This document shows, piece by piece, positions 11,701-23,183 of a stretch of 64,000 nucleotides of DNA. The position numbers and the translations under genes were made by a program. This stretch comes from Absidia repens. Lineage: Eukaryota > Mucoromycota > Mucoromycetes > Mucorales > Cunninghamellaceae. Below the pieces are notes generated by a model. It had not been told where the DNA came from and searched no databases. It saw only the letters and a list, made by a program, of their open reading frames with translations. The stretch is from NCBI GenBank assembly GCA_002105175.1, contig MCGE01000002.1:992001-1056000 (forward strand). The letters run 5' to 3'. How positions within the stretch are numbered: position 1 is the stretch's first letter; each line of letters opens with the position of its first letter.

Positions 11701-12194
11701 CAAGCAAGTTGAGGATCATTGCGTCGTAAAAGTTGCAAAGTGATGTCCACCAAAGAATGTGCTGTAGCGGTATCAGATTGTTCCAATGCAGCTGATAAAA
11801 CTGTCCGACTAGATGATGATGCCCCTTTTTCATGTGAAGCACGATGAGTATCCGGTATCGCTACCTGATGCTGATGATCTGATGAGGAATAAGGGCGCGT
11901 AAGTTTGTTGCTACGGGAGTGACGACAAAGTCCGGCTATACTGGTCAGGAGTCGCTGCTGTTGCTGTTGTTGTTGCGCCCATTTAGGTGTTGCTGGTAGA
12001 GAGGTAGTATGCTTTTTGGGTATTGATGCTATGTTTTGCTGACAGGTGGTTCTTGTGCAAAGGTAGCGAAGAGAGGACCGATTGATCTGTGTTGTAAACC
12101 GCTGAATGTGTAGTTGGGTCGAATTGCTTTCTATCCAAAAGTTCTGATATAGCTGTGTTGCAGACCGTACATTGACAGTAATTTGTTTGTTCAT
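8738..12194 (-). CDS. Large PPR protein with an internal frame change
   Basis: Two abutting open frames together encode about 1,150 residues of PPR array. The first (12194 to 10467) begins with a Ser/Thr/Gln/Arg-rich presequence consistent with mitochondrial import and has a glutamine run (AQQQQQQQR). It ends at TGA 10467-10469 inside a PPR motif, and the second frame completes that motif: SYAEA, then DMRRALVLIDLIHEAG. The frame must change within a 24-nt overlap containing GCG TGA T. Many motifs are visible, for example HTYTSLLHTYSKAGDLEATE and YTYGTLIDMFGKEGDLTMVR. The C-terminus carries an acidic insert. Such proteins bind mitochondrial mRNA. The frame change may be a real lesion, an assembly error, +1 frameshifting, or re-initiation at the overlapping ATG (10480). 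The specific orthologue is not recognised. Confidence 0.8.
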
Positions 12195-12613
12195 CTGAAT
12201 GTAACCTAAGAAGTTGAGAATGTATATGTCAGTTCCTTTATTGTTGCCACTAAAACTCGCTAACTATTGCCACTTACTGCTGAGAAAATAGCGTGCCTAA
12301 TTCGAATACGGACAAAGGCAAGTACCTGCTTACAAAAAGATCGTTCCAAATGTCTAGTACGAACAGTTATACCACCCAAACAGAATGATTGAAAGGAATG
12401 GATAAAATAAAAATAAAAAAGTATAGAACCTAAAAAAACAAAAAAAAAAACAAAAAAAAAACATCGTTCTATTTTTTTCAGACACCGACGACTGCTGGCT
12501 CTCCAACAATGATAGATCCTGCAGTCAACACGAAACACAAAGCAACCAAAATGAAAAAAAACAGCAGTTGTTTATTATAAGTAAGAAGAAAAAAGCCAAC
12601 TAAACTACAATTT
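12195..12613. other. Intergenic between PPR gene and cis-prenyltransferase
   Basis: Holds the PPR promoter with A/T-rich tracts (12420-12460) and, read on the minus strand, the cis-prenyltransferase 3' UTR with a TAGTTTAGT motif at 12598-12607. No gene recognised. Confidence 0.4.
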
Positions 12614-13752
12614 CTAACTAATTGATTCTTTGGGAATGTAATCATGATATATTTGATATTCTAACAGGATGGGCAGCAGTTTCCATAGGGAGACTTCAGG
12701 CCAATAACAATCGATGAATTGAATTTGACAGCCACGGGTAGCCTGGTACAGTAAAAAGTCACTGAGCCGAATTTCACCGGAAGTTCGTACAAGAATATCC
12801 AGGGGAGATGATGTTGAAGTGAAAAGGTGCTGTTCAATAGTTTTTCGACTGACATCCCTATTTATCATATAAATGAAAAAGCACAGACACATATCAGCCA
12901 AAATAGGACCATTTCATTCCTTAATTCCCATCCCATACTTACTCTATGTCTAATTTTCCTTCCTCTACCATGTGCAAATTTTTCTTAATCGAGGAGGTCA
13001 TTTCATCTCTCGATGTATATGGACAGCATATGTTGAATGTTCGCCTAAAGAGGGTATAGTTTAGTTCGAGTCAAATTTCTAGTGGTTGATTTCCGTTTGT
13101 ATTGACCTTACGTTTTATTATCTTTTGTTTGTTCCATCACCTTCCTTGCCAGGTCAGCCACATCTTTTGGCAGGTAGTCTATTTCGCCCATGAATTGCAC
13201 CCGGATATCATTTTCCACAATAAAGGAACTGCAATAATAAAAATAAAATATAAAAAAAAAAGAGTAATTGAGCTTCAGTGTCAAAAAGCAGATAAAATAA
13301 AAAAATAAAATAAAAAAAAGACACAATACCTATTATCACAGAAGCCATCGAAGGTTTCTCGAAACAGCTGCATCAAGTAGTCCACTTCATCTTGTGATCG
13401 TTTGAAGTTTTCGATACTAAAAGCAAATACCGTGATTTCAATGATCCCCAGTTGCATACATAACTCCAGAACCTGTTTGAAAAGAATATATGCATATATA
13501 AAAAGGCACTGAGTCAGTCTGTTCTATGCCATGCTTTGTATGTAAAAGTTTTTTCACCTTTTCAAGTCGTCTGAATCCTTCATAATGTCCAAATAAGGTT
13601 GAAGTGGCACCCATTTTCCTTGCAAACCGCCTGTTCCCGTCCAAAATGAATCCAATGTGTTTTGGGATCTTCCCTTTTTTCAAAATAGTGACGGTTGCTT
13701 GCTCGAAATATTTCCATCCGTAATCGTATAAGTGGTTGAATGTGGAAGTCAT
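12614..13752 (-). CDS. RER2: Dehydrodolichyl diphosphate synthase (cis-prenyltransferase)
   Basis: About five exons. The catalytic subunit elongates farnesyl diphosphate with isopentenyl diphosphate to long-chain polyprenyl diphosphate, the precursor of dolichol for N-glycosylation, at the ER. Family signatures seen in order: HIGFILDGNRRFARK with the catalytic Asp and the GNRR motif near residue 30; FGHYEGFRRLEK; TVFAFSIENFKRS; and the C-terminal substrate-binding VRTSGEIRLSDFLLYQ, matching the RTSGE-RLSDF motif. The start ATG 13752 gives a short N-terminus without a membrane segment, as in RER2/DHDDS. In fungi it normally pairs with a NUS1-type regulatory subunit, which is not in this window. 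SRT1 is the yeast paralogue, so the symbol marks the family rather than strict orthology. Confidence 0.9.
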
Positions 13753-14106
13753 ATTTTTTTGTAGGTATATACGCTGATCTTATAGCTAAAAAAAAAAAAA
13801 AAGTCAACAAGTTAGAAAAGAAGAGGCACCATTTTTATTTTTTTTATTTTCCGCCAAGCAAAATAAAAATAAAAAAAAATATCCAATCAAATGAAAAATT
13901 GACACATGAAGTTTTTTCAGCATATTTGGAAAAGTATGAACCAAAGGAAGTACCACATCCTCAAGGAATGATTTTTATTGCAGAGAATAGGGGTAAAAAA
14001 ATAAATAAATAACGAAACGAGGGAATACAACATAAATATAAAATACTACAACCAGCTAATAAGGAAGGGGGAGGGGGAATATATATATAAACTACAGAGA
14101 ATCGTT

Positions 14107-16497
14107 CTACAACATACGTTGGTTAACTTGAGTGATATTTGATGATGAAAACATATTTCTATAATAAATGAAATAAAATAAAAAATGATGAGATTTCTTC
14201 CTTGTCGATTGTCTGTCCTATTGAATGCATACCTCCAATTTTTCCGCTGTTCCAATTGGAAGTTCATAGCCATCGAATTGTCAACAACTGGTTCCTGAAT
14301 CTTAATGGAGAGCATGGCATCGGTTTGGTGATAACTTGCGGTGAGTGGCGATCGATGAAGTGATTGTTGATGTAAGCATTCCATATATTTGTGTGGCGAA
14401 TTGTAAAGTGTATCGTTAAATCGGTCAAATGTAGATTGGGTCGGGGTCGATGGTGCTGTTGTTGTTGCTGCTGAAGAAGAAATACTAGACGATGAGGGTT
14501 TCTTTTGCTGGAAGGATACCCAATTATCCAAAAGTTGACATCCATCTGGTCCAGTTGTTGTACTTTGATCCGTAAAGCTACTTTTGTCATCCATATCTGC
14601 TGTCGTTGTTGTTGCTGGCGATGATGACAATGGCGATGAAGTGTTCAAGTCAGTTTCAGAAGTTGGTTGCATTCCATTATTGGTCAAAAATTCAGAAAGG
14701 CAGCAAGTCAAATCATCAGGAAGTCCACTATAGTTGATTTTACTTGAACCCAGAATACGGATGATTCGCTTGATCATAGTTTTGGCATGTTGACGTGTCC
14801 CCTCCATCATACAAAGAGCATTTCGACAGTAAATGGTGGAAGCTTGATAGATGCATGACATGAATTGCTGACAGACACACCAGCCGTATTCTTTGGTAAT
14901 GAGTTCACCAATCACAACAATCCGATCCGCCGCATCTGTACATATTTCCCGTGATCGATCCGCCCCATATGGTGGTATTGGTGTTGCTGTGTTGGATCCT
15001 GCTGCTGCTGCTACTAGTGTCCTGGACAATGGTGATGGATCAACGTTGGCGAATGTTTTGTGAAGGAGAATCCATTGGGTTTGATATTGTAACATCAACA
15101 ACAGTGCTGCTTGTTTTTTCAAAGAAGATGCATTCATTGCTACATGGTTGTGTTCAGGTGATGAGTAATAGTCCGGATTTGGTGATGTTTCTGTTTCGGA
15201 TGATGCTGTTGATGGCATTGCTGTCGGTTGAGGATCCACGCGATAATTTTCAGGAAGTCGATCAAACCATGTTGCCAGGGCTATTTCCAAAGATTGTACC
15301 TGATTCGCCCAAGATAAAGGAAGTTCACCCACATGCTGCTTTCCCTTGTGTTGCCGTTGATAATCTTCGGTAAGCAATAAAGTCCGTTTCCCAATTTTCG
15401 CCAAAGATAGCAAATGAGCAAAAAATGTTTCCTTGACTATCGTTTTTTCATCGGGGGGCGTTGGCAAAGAGTTGTTGACAGAGATCAGTTCGTAAAAATC
15501 CACATCAATATCGTAATCGTTCAGTTGCGTTGGTTCACCAGAATACATAGACACACTGATATCATTGTAGTAAAGCACCATAAAAAGCTTTAGATACTTT
15601 TTTCGTAACGCCAAATCATCCTTGGGCCAATTCGGTTGTCGATGAATCCCCATATCCAAAATCATGCGATATGCCAATCCAATATGAATCCGTGCCTGAG
15701 AGTGTCGTTTGCAGAGAATACAAAACATGGCCAAGTTCATCAACGTCTCCAAAGTAGCACAATCTGGTGAGTCAAAGTAGTCCATCAACGCTTCCCTTGC
15801 CCGTTCATAATAGTAGTAGCCGATATCATTTGCATTTCGGCAAGAGTCCCCGTCATGCCGTACCAGGTGAAGAAAGGTCATGGCCAGTCCAGAATCAATA
15901 CACACTTGGTTGCGTTTTGGGTCACCCGACCGATCCCAAAATGTCGACCAATCCGCTGAGAATTTCGGGTGAAGGCAATCCCAATACATTTGGCAAGCGT
16001 AGTTGAGCACATGAGGTGAGACATTTTCTGTGAGTTTACTCAGGTTCGTTTCGCTGCAGCCTTTGTAATCTTCCAAGCAGGACCGTGGTCGTCGCTGTAA
16101 TGCCGCATCCCAGTATTCCGTCGATGGTCCAAGACGTAACTGATCACTTCCAGTCCAGGGAATTGAGAGACTTGACGACGATGAAGCTTCAGAGGAAGAC
16201 GAGGATGAAGTGGTGGATGAAGACGCAATAAATGCATCGGGTGAATCAATATGTTGCTGCTGCCTCTGCTGCTGCTGTTGTTGTTGCGTTCGTTGTTCAT
16301 CGCCATTATTGGGTCCAGATAAAAGCCGTATCTTCTGTACTGCGTCCACTAATTGTTCTACCGACGTGATGTTGGTTTCAAGTCGTAGCGAATTCCCCGG
16401 TTGAAACGAAAGTACCCATTTCATTGAATCTGCCTGTTCCTGTATGATAGAAGGTGTAGGTTGTCGTGCTTGTTGTTGTTGTTGTTGCGATTGTGGT

Positions 16498-16588
<91 letters not shown>

Positions 16589-16973
16589 GCTGCTGTTGTT
16601 GCTGTTGGTGCTGTTGTTGGTTGACTACAGGAACCGGAAAGCCATCGTTGTGACCGAGCTGTTCCGCTGATAACGTGCCTAAAGGTTGCTTGTGCTGAGG
16701 TTGTTCCTGTTGACAATGCTGACGTTGTTTTTCAAACCGATGAGATACTTTATCGAGTTCTTTGGTCATTCGAGTCAACACTGGTGTTGTTTTTTCAATC
16801 CAAGATTCGATTTCGTAAAAAGTGATTTGCAGCGAGTCAAGGTCGTCCATTTGCGCTTTTTTTGCTTTGGCTGCAGCTCTTTCTTGCGCAGATCTAGTCT
16901 TTTTCGATGGTGCGGTGCAGGTGATGGGGTCATTCATTGATGAGGATACTTTATACTTCGAAGAAGAGTCCAT
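14107..16973 (-). CDS. Fungal-specific transcription factor domain protein, polyQ-rich
   Basis: About 930 residues in two exons. A 74-nt intron (14159-14232) leads to a short last exon ending QVNQRML. The start ATG 16973 (MDSSSKYK) is preferred over an upstream in-frame hydrophobic extension. Layout: a basic, Ala/Lys-rich N-terminus (KKTRSAQERAAAKAKKAQ), a short coiled coil, a glutamine tract, then a fungal-specific middle homology domain. The latter is shown by YACQMYWDCLHPKFSADW, ARIHIGLAYRMILDMGIHRQ and FMVLYYNDISVSMYSGEP. No Zn2Cys6 cluster is visible: the CX2CX6C spacing is absent from the N-terminus and from upstream sequence. It may be a regulator without its own DNA-binding domain, or the DNA-binding exon may lie elsewhere. 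Target genes are unknown. Confidence 0.8.
16500..16619. repeat. CAA/CAG trinucleotide tract encoding polyglutamine
   Basis: A nearly pure (GTT/GCT)n tract on the plus strand, read as CAA and CAG codons by the minus-strand transcription factor. Frames on the other strand read as polyleucine or polycysteine and are artefacts. Likely length-polymorphic through slippage. Confidence 0.9.
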
Positions 16974-18496
16974 AATATAGGGAAAGAATAAAAATAAAAT
17001 AAAAAAATAAATTTGTGGGAAGAAGAAGGAGAAAATATGCCATAGATATAAAAAACTCAATAACGTTGAACTTTGCGGTGTTCAAAACCACCCCAATTGG
17101 TCACCAAGTAACCCGATTGTGAATGACAAAGTGACCATCGTGAGATTTTTATTGTATAGTCAGTCTATGTTTATCGTATCAATACATTTAAGTATCAATT
17201 TTATAGTTTTTTTAAACCAGGTACGACAGGATACTGGTGATAATGATGGAGTCAGATCATTGGAAGATATATATTGTGTTACATTTACCATGCGACAATT
17301 GAAACTGGTTTAGTACATGGATTTTTCTTTTTTGTTTCCTTTTTTTGGGCCAGTAGATTCAGTGTTGTCGAAATTGGTACCTTACATAAAAATAAAAATA
17401 AACTATAGGTGAAGAAAAAATCAAATTTTCATATGATATATATACATCATATTGGATAGGAGTGATAGGACAGTACTTCAATACATCTATCAGGATCTAT
17501 TTCGGTCTTTTTGATCGTTACCATTGTCATCATTCGTTGGCTTCAATCGCACCATCCTCAGCCAGTCACCTGACATGTGTGTGAACCTTATCACTTTGCT
17601 AAGTCAATTTCGTGTCGAATTCAAAATCAACGTGACCTGCGGTTTGCTATATTCTTTTAAATCATCCAAACGTCTTAATGAAAAAGAGATCGTACAACCA
17701 TGAATATAAATCAATCGTAGAATCAATTATTCAATAAATCTATTATACGAAATCGAAACTACTAACGAGAGAATTGAGTTTTTTTAACACGTTTTGAAAC
17801 ACCGATTACATCGATGGCAGTTTCAGCAACAAAATTTTTTATTCAGCCATGAGCATGATCTTTTGCCACCTGTAATAAAAAAAAGTAACGTCTTATTATT
17901 GTGAAGGACATATAAATTTTGAACACATGCACGCTCATATAGAGAACAAACAGGGGGTATTGTTTGGCATTGGGTCATATATTATCCAGAGTTACAATGT
18001 TCAAGGCGGCGATTAAACTTTCCTATCAACGATGTTGCAGTAGATGTCCTTTCCTTTGGACATACACACACATTGATCAATAAATATCAATAAAGATCAA
18101 TAAAGATTAACAATAAACACAACAACAGCAATCCTATATCTTATATCTTCCTCCATATTTTATTTTTCCGTATAAAAAAGGAGATATACAAAGCCCTAAA
18201 TCACAGGATTCCCTCTTTTAGCATCGGCTCAGGCGACACATGCGTCCAATACAGCCAACATTAATCCATGCCCACCATAACCAACCCCATTCAGCGTCTA
18301 ATACAACTATCACTTTTTACATATATAAATCACACAAAATACTATCAAATTATCGCCTATTATGATTTCTTTTTGCCTAACCCACAATAATCAAAAGGTC
18401 ACAAATTGCTGTCAAGTACATTGTTTTATTCGGTTCAAAATAAAAATTAAAAAAGCGGTGGGGGAGAATACTAAACTATCAAACTAGTTCTGCTAT
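16974..18496. other. Intergenic, transcription factor promoter and CLPB 3' UTR
   Basis: About 1.5 kb without a recognisable gene. The right end holds the CLPB 3' UTR with ACTAAACTA (18470-18478) beside a G-run, which reads as TAGTTTAGT then CCCCC on the gene strand. The remainder is AT-rich with no coding signal. Confidence 0.45.
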
Positions 18497-21269
18497 CTAG
18501 CTATTTCTACCGCCGAACCATCCACCAGATTTTCGATCATCACCACTTTTTTGTTGAATATCCAATTTACAGAGACGTCGCTTCTTACCAGGTACCTTAT
18601 CCACAACCACATGTACTTTGCCACCATCGATCACATCATCATTTTCGTTTGCTTTGGCAATCAGGTTGACCACTTTGCGTTCCACTTCATACTTTATACT
18701 ACGAGCACCGTACCGAATGTTGTAACCACGCGCCAATAGATCCACTACATCCGAGTCCCAGGTCATAGTAATACCGTGTCTTGATTTCGCCTTGTCTGCC
18801 CATTTGGATAACTCTCGTTGTGTAATGTCCCGCAGTTCATCTTCGCTGAATGGTAAAAAGAAGAGTACTTCATTAATCCGACCCAAAAATTCGTCCCGAC
18901 GGAAATGCTCATACAGAATTGGATAGATTGTCTTTTCAATAAATTGTCTTGAGAGGGAAATTTGGCCGTCGTCTTCATCATTGCCATCCAATTCATCTAC
19001 TGCATGACGTCGATTTTGTTGTTGCTTTTGCTGTTGTTGTTGTTGCTGTTGTTGTTGCTGAGAAGACGAAGTGGTTCGATCGTTCATCCCAGTGGGTGGT
19101 GCAATACCGGTCGTTTGTGCGTCCGAGGTTACTGATGCTTCTAATCGTAAAAGTTCTGCTTCGTCGGCAATTTCGTGTTGCGCAAGATTGGAGGTCATAA
19201 TAAAAATAGCATCCGTGCATTCCACTGTTGTCCCTTTCCCATCCGTAATCCGACCTTCATCAAAGAGCTGAAGCATCACTGTCAAAACATCCGGGTGTGC
19301 CTAACACAAACATACACACACAAAAGATTATCCATGTGAGTGACTAGAACAAAAAGAGTCACTTTATCGGTGTCCGTCTTTCTTACCTTCTCCACTTCGT
19401 CAAGTAATACTACAGCATTCGGACCTACAAAATCAAACGCATAGCAAGCAATAAGTATAATGATGAGATCTATCAAACAAATATACCCTCATATTCGACT
19501 TACATTCTTTCAATTTCTCAGTGAGTTGTCCACCTTCATCGTAACCCTATAGCAAGACAAAGTTGAAAATTAGGGAGTAAGTTCCGCAGACAGTGCCCTT
19601 TTATTTTTACTTACGACATATCCTGGAGGAGACCCTATAAATCTTGATACATCATGCTAGAAAAAGATACAACAAACTAAGGTAAGCAAGATACACCATA
19701 TTTATTCCAAAGAAAGGCCATTTTTACCTTGTGTTGGAATTCACTCATATCAATTCTAATAAACCCCTTGTCTAGATTTTTCCCATGTACATAATTTGCG
19801 AGTGCTACCATAAAAAAGAAAAGAAGGAATAAGTTTTGTGATAAATTGAATTTTATTTGTGTTTACTTTTCGCCAATTCAGTCTTGCCAACACCGGAGGA
19901 TCCACAGAATAAAAAGACTAACGGATGATCATCATCTTGCCAACCATTTTGTTTTCGCCGTATCGCACTTGCCAAAGCGTGGATGGGCCCCAGTTGACCA
20001 ACGATACGACCTTTGAGTGCATCTTCTAATGGGTGCTGTTTTCTGTATTCCTTTTCTTGTTTGGCTTGTTCTTTGCGTCGCCGTTCTTCGAGTGCTTCCA
20101 TATCTGCCGCAAAACTTTGTTCTTTATCTATACAAGAAAAAAAAAAAAAAAAAGAGAGAGAGAGATAGACGTTATAATAAAGCAAAGATTGCCTGCTACC
20201 TATCTATTCACTTTGATTTTCCTCTTATCTTACCTCGCAGCATTGTATCAATTTCAGAGTTGTGTTCCCCAGTAAAGCGCTCGACATGATATAAGTATTC
20301 TCTTGGTGTCAGCCCATTGGAGTTTCGCACTAGTGGATCAGCCATATGGTCCAGTAAAAGTGCCACCACCGCAGGATTACAGATAATAGTAGCATAGTGA
20401 AGGGCAGTATAGTCACGATAGTCACGGTACGGCATCAAATCCGCCGAAAAGTCTGCTTGACGGACATGAGCTGCTTGATGAGAACGAGGATAATAACGAT
20501 CTTCGAGGTTTGGATCTACAAAATTGCACATACACAAAAAACAAGGTGTTAAAATAGACCGCATAATATGTACAGAGAATACCGTTTTGTTTACCGTCAA
20601 CTCTGTTATTGCTTTGTTTGTATTACCTGCCCCTTTTTCTAATAGGAACTCCACCATAGTTTCATTGTCTTGGATCACAGCCACTTGCTACGAGAAAAAA
20701 AGGATACTAGTGAGTCGATTTGTCGCAACAGTGAAGGTGTTTTTTTTTCAAGTACCAAAGGGGTCCAACCACAACGATGATAAAGATTGGGGGTGAAGTT
20801 GGGATCTTCAGCTAATCTATCATTAATCAAACATGTTCTATGAGTCCGCCATTTCATTGCAATTTTTTTTCTTACTTACTTTCGCAGCGTTCGGAAGTCG
20901 TTTTGGACAATTGCCTGGCATATTTGATCACCGTTCTCTATAAAGGAAGGGAAAAACGACTATTAGTCAACCTTTAATTCACTTTGTATCTTCTGTTTGT
21001 CTAGCCTCTTGGTCCTTACGAGTAGCTTCCAATGCATACACCTTTTCCTGTAGACTTATCGAAGCCAACCCACCAAGAGCCAAAGCAAGACCGGAGGCAA
21101 CTAGCCAAGATGGGTGTAAAGAATTAGTTCGTGGTTGTTTCTGTAATGAGATAGGAACAAGGCGAGAGGAAGTTGTAGAGAATCGTGAGCGAATCAAAGT
21201 AAAATTGGATCCTGCTGATGGTCCCTTAAAGTTTCTTATAGGCGTTTTGGTAAGTCCACGTAACATCAT
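18497..21269 (-). CDS. CLPB: Mitochondrial CLPB/SKD3-type AAA+ disaggregase with ankyrin repeats
   Basis: Roughly nine exons, start ATG 21269 (MMLRGL). The N-terminus is a basic, Ser/Thr/Arg-rich mitochondrial presequence, followed by a hydrophobic segment (WLVASGLALALGGLASISL), as in the intermembrane-space protein SKD3. Ankyrin-type repeats follow (DYTALHYATIICNPAVVALL), then one AAA+ module: Walker A FLFCGSSGVGKTELAK, pore loop region SRFIGSPPGYV..GYDEGGQL, Walker B AVVLLDEVEK, sensor-1 FIMTSNLAQ. A C-terminal ClpB D2-small domain ends in a Gly/Lys-rich tail. A glutamine run (QQQQQQQQQQQKQQQ) is inserted after sensor 1, where homologues have a short linker. The protein should unfold or solubilise aggregated proteins in mitochondria. 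It is divergent from bL36m. Bacterial-type HSP104/HSP78 would have two AAA modules and no ankyrins, so the SKD3 class is clear. Confidence 0.9.
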
Positions 21270-21438
21270 ATTTAAAGAAAAAAGAAAAAAAATGAGCGTC
21301 AAAGCGTTTTTTTCCTTTTTTTTTTTGGAAACCCCCTCCTTCGCTCATTTTTAATTCCCGCTACCTTTTTTTTTTTTTGACCAAAACAAAACAAAAATAT
21401 TTTTTTCCTTCCCTCTTTTTTTAATCAGTTTTCCAATC
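21270..21438. promoter_or_regulatory. Compact bidirectional promoter, CLPB / bL36m
   Basis: Only 169 bp separate two divergent start codons of genes for mitochondrial proteins. The interval is dominated by T and A homopolymer runs, a pattern typical of nucleosome-poor fungal promoters. Co-regulation is inferred from the spacing; no specific factor site is recognised. Confidence 0.55.
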
Positions 21439-21657
21439 ATGTCCTTATTCAGATCATTATTTCAACAAACACGACCCATGTTTGGGAGCCTCTTCCAACA
21501 ACAAATCAATACCCCCGCTATGTTGACGATGGTCCGTACTATGAAGGTCAGATCATCTGTCAAGAAATTATGTGACGGATGCACCACTGTCCGAAGACGA
21601 GGAAAACTCTTTGTGACCTGCAACAAAAACAAGAAGCACAAGCAACGTCAAGGATAA
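21439..21657 (+). CDS. RTC6: Mitochondrial ribosomal protein bL36m
   Basis: A 72-residue protein. The first 33 residues ([20 protein letters not shown] onward) form a mitochondrial targeting peptide. The remainder is a complete bL36 domain, with the start [20 protein letters not shown], the zinc-ligand pattern CDGC then C then H ([14 protein letters not shown]), and the usual basic C-terminus. It binds 23S-type rRNA in the large mitoribosomal subunit. No intron is seen. The 3' region has TTTAGTT elements and AATAAAATGTCTT near 21906, a plausible polyadenylation signal resembling the one in the interspersed repeat. It shares its promoter interval with CLPB. The symbol follows the yeast name for this subunit. 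Confidence 0.93.
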   Translation: MSLFRSLFQQTRPMFGSLFQQQINTPAMLTMVRTMKVRSSVKKLCDGCTTVRRRGKLFVTCNKNKKHKQRQG

Positions 21658-22228
21658 ACACCAAACTTGTCAACGATTAAACCAACTGTTTAGTTATAGA
21701 ATTCATTTCACTACTTGGCGTCATCCATCACATCATTCCACACACTCTCCCGTATTTTCCTTGTTATTCATATTCCACCACTTTTTTTGTACAAATATTC
21801 TATCACTATTATTTTTTATTTTTACATGCACCCTCTCTTTTTATAGTTTGAAATAGACTTAGTTTTACATTTTACTAGTGATTTATTATTTTCATTGTCT
21901 TTGAATAATAAAATGTCTTTTGCAATATATATATATATATATGAATCATCTTTGCTTTTTGGTGTAGACAAGAGATATAGCTTGAATTGGGAATGTCAGA
22001 GCGGTATAATCAGGGCGAATGGCTGTGCTGGGGAAATGTGAAGATGCTGGGCATGAAATCATAGGAAGACAGGGGTGGAGCATTCAAAGGCTGGGCATGA
22101 TTGGATGAAGGATATAAAAAAAAAAAGTTTTCTTTTGTAAAGATCTTTATGTCGATACAAAAAAGAGAAAAAGAATTTTTATCAGCAGGATCTATAAATT
22201 GTTTATTATAAACCAAATAAAAAATCCA
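21658..22228. other. Convergent 3' regions of bL36m and the stress protein gene
   Basis: Contains the bL36m 3' UTR, an (AT)n run near 21925-21942 and the 3' UTR of the minus-strand stress protein. No gene recognised. Confidence 0.5.
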
Positions 22229-22928
22229 TCATCTAACTATCAAAACAGGACAGTGGATACGAGACTGTACATAATCGCTAAAACTACCCATGAAGAATCT
22301 ATACAATATATGATATGATGAAACAAATCAAGATGATCAGTACATACTTTTTTTTCTTCCTTTTCAAGCAATTGCGTGTTCTTTACGTTTTCCAACCCGC
22401 CAAGTTCCTACTTCCCATCACCAAACAATCAACCTTGGAAGAGTCCACAAAATCCACAAGTACTCGGCATGCTTTCGATGGCCCAGTTTTAAAAATATGC
22501 GTAGTGACATTGGTGAAACCTTTTGTCTTCATGTAGGTCGCTACCTTGGTTAAATCTTTAATTCGGTTTTTGATAGTCTAATGAAAACGAATAAAATAAA
22601 AATGTCAAAATCTTACACTTCCTCTTTCATAGCATTGTCTTTATTTTGTTGTTTTTTTTACCTCTTCTTCTATCAATAAGAGATTGTCAATGGCACCTAT
22701 ACCTAGCTCTGATACATAAAGTCTAGTTAATATCACGTATACTCTATCATTCTCTTCAAACTAGGTGCATTATATACCGGATTCTGTAAACTCCGAATCG
22801 AATACAAGTACCAAAGCCAATTCAATGTGATCATCAGGCCGTAAAAAATTGTCCATTGTCCATTCCACCGTTTTGTGAGCTTCTTGTGATAATGGGTCTA
22901 TTGCAATCACTATCTTTCTGCTGGCCAT
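22229..22928 (-). CDS. Universal stress protein (UspA fold)
   Basis: Four exons, start ATG 22928. The N-terminal strand RKIVIAIDPLSQEAHKTVEW matches the UspA beta-1/alpha-1 region with its nucleotide-contact Asp. The middle exons give ELGIGAIDNLLLIEEE and VATYMKTKGFTNVTTHIFKT. The ATP-binding signature region is VDCLVMGSRNLAGWK, spliced to FFMGSFSDYVQSRIHCPVLIV, which restores the G-2X-G-9X-G(S/T)-type C-terminal motif. The last exon is short and is missed if the frame is read without the intron (stop at 22229-22231). USPs are small cytoplasmic proteins that bind ATP or AMP and help in stress survival; its precise role here is unknown. It is divergent from the next gene, with 255 bp between start codons. 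Confidence 0.85.
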
Positions 22929-23183
22929 GTTTCTGTTGTTTGTTATTTTTTTTTTTTTTTTGTTCAAGTAAAGGAAGAAGAAAGAGAAACTGCTGACGGA
23001 GCGAAAAAAATGGTCTGATATTCCTTTTCAAGTACCATCGGCCTTTATTTTTTTTTTATTTTTCAGTTCTGCCCCAGATTGGACTTTAGACAAAATTTCA
23101 TTCACCGCATTTGGTACTTGATTTTTTTTTAATTTTTTTTTGGTTTCCCTTTTTCTTTCTTTTCCACTTGACAGAGTAACACC

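Noticed and set aside
16444..16716. Polycysteine, polyleucine and polythreonine frames opposite or beside the glutamine tract
   Set aside because: They are alternative readings of the trinucleotide repeat in the transcription factor gene.
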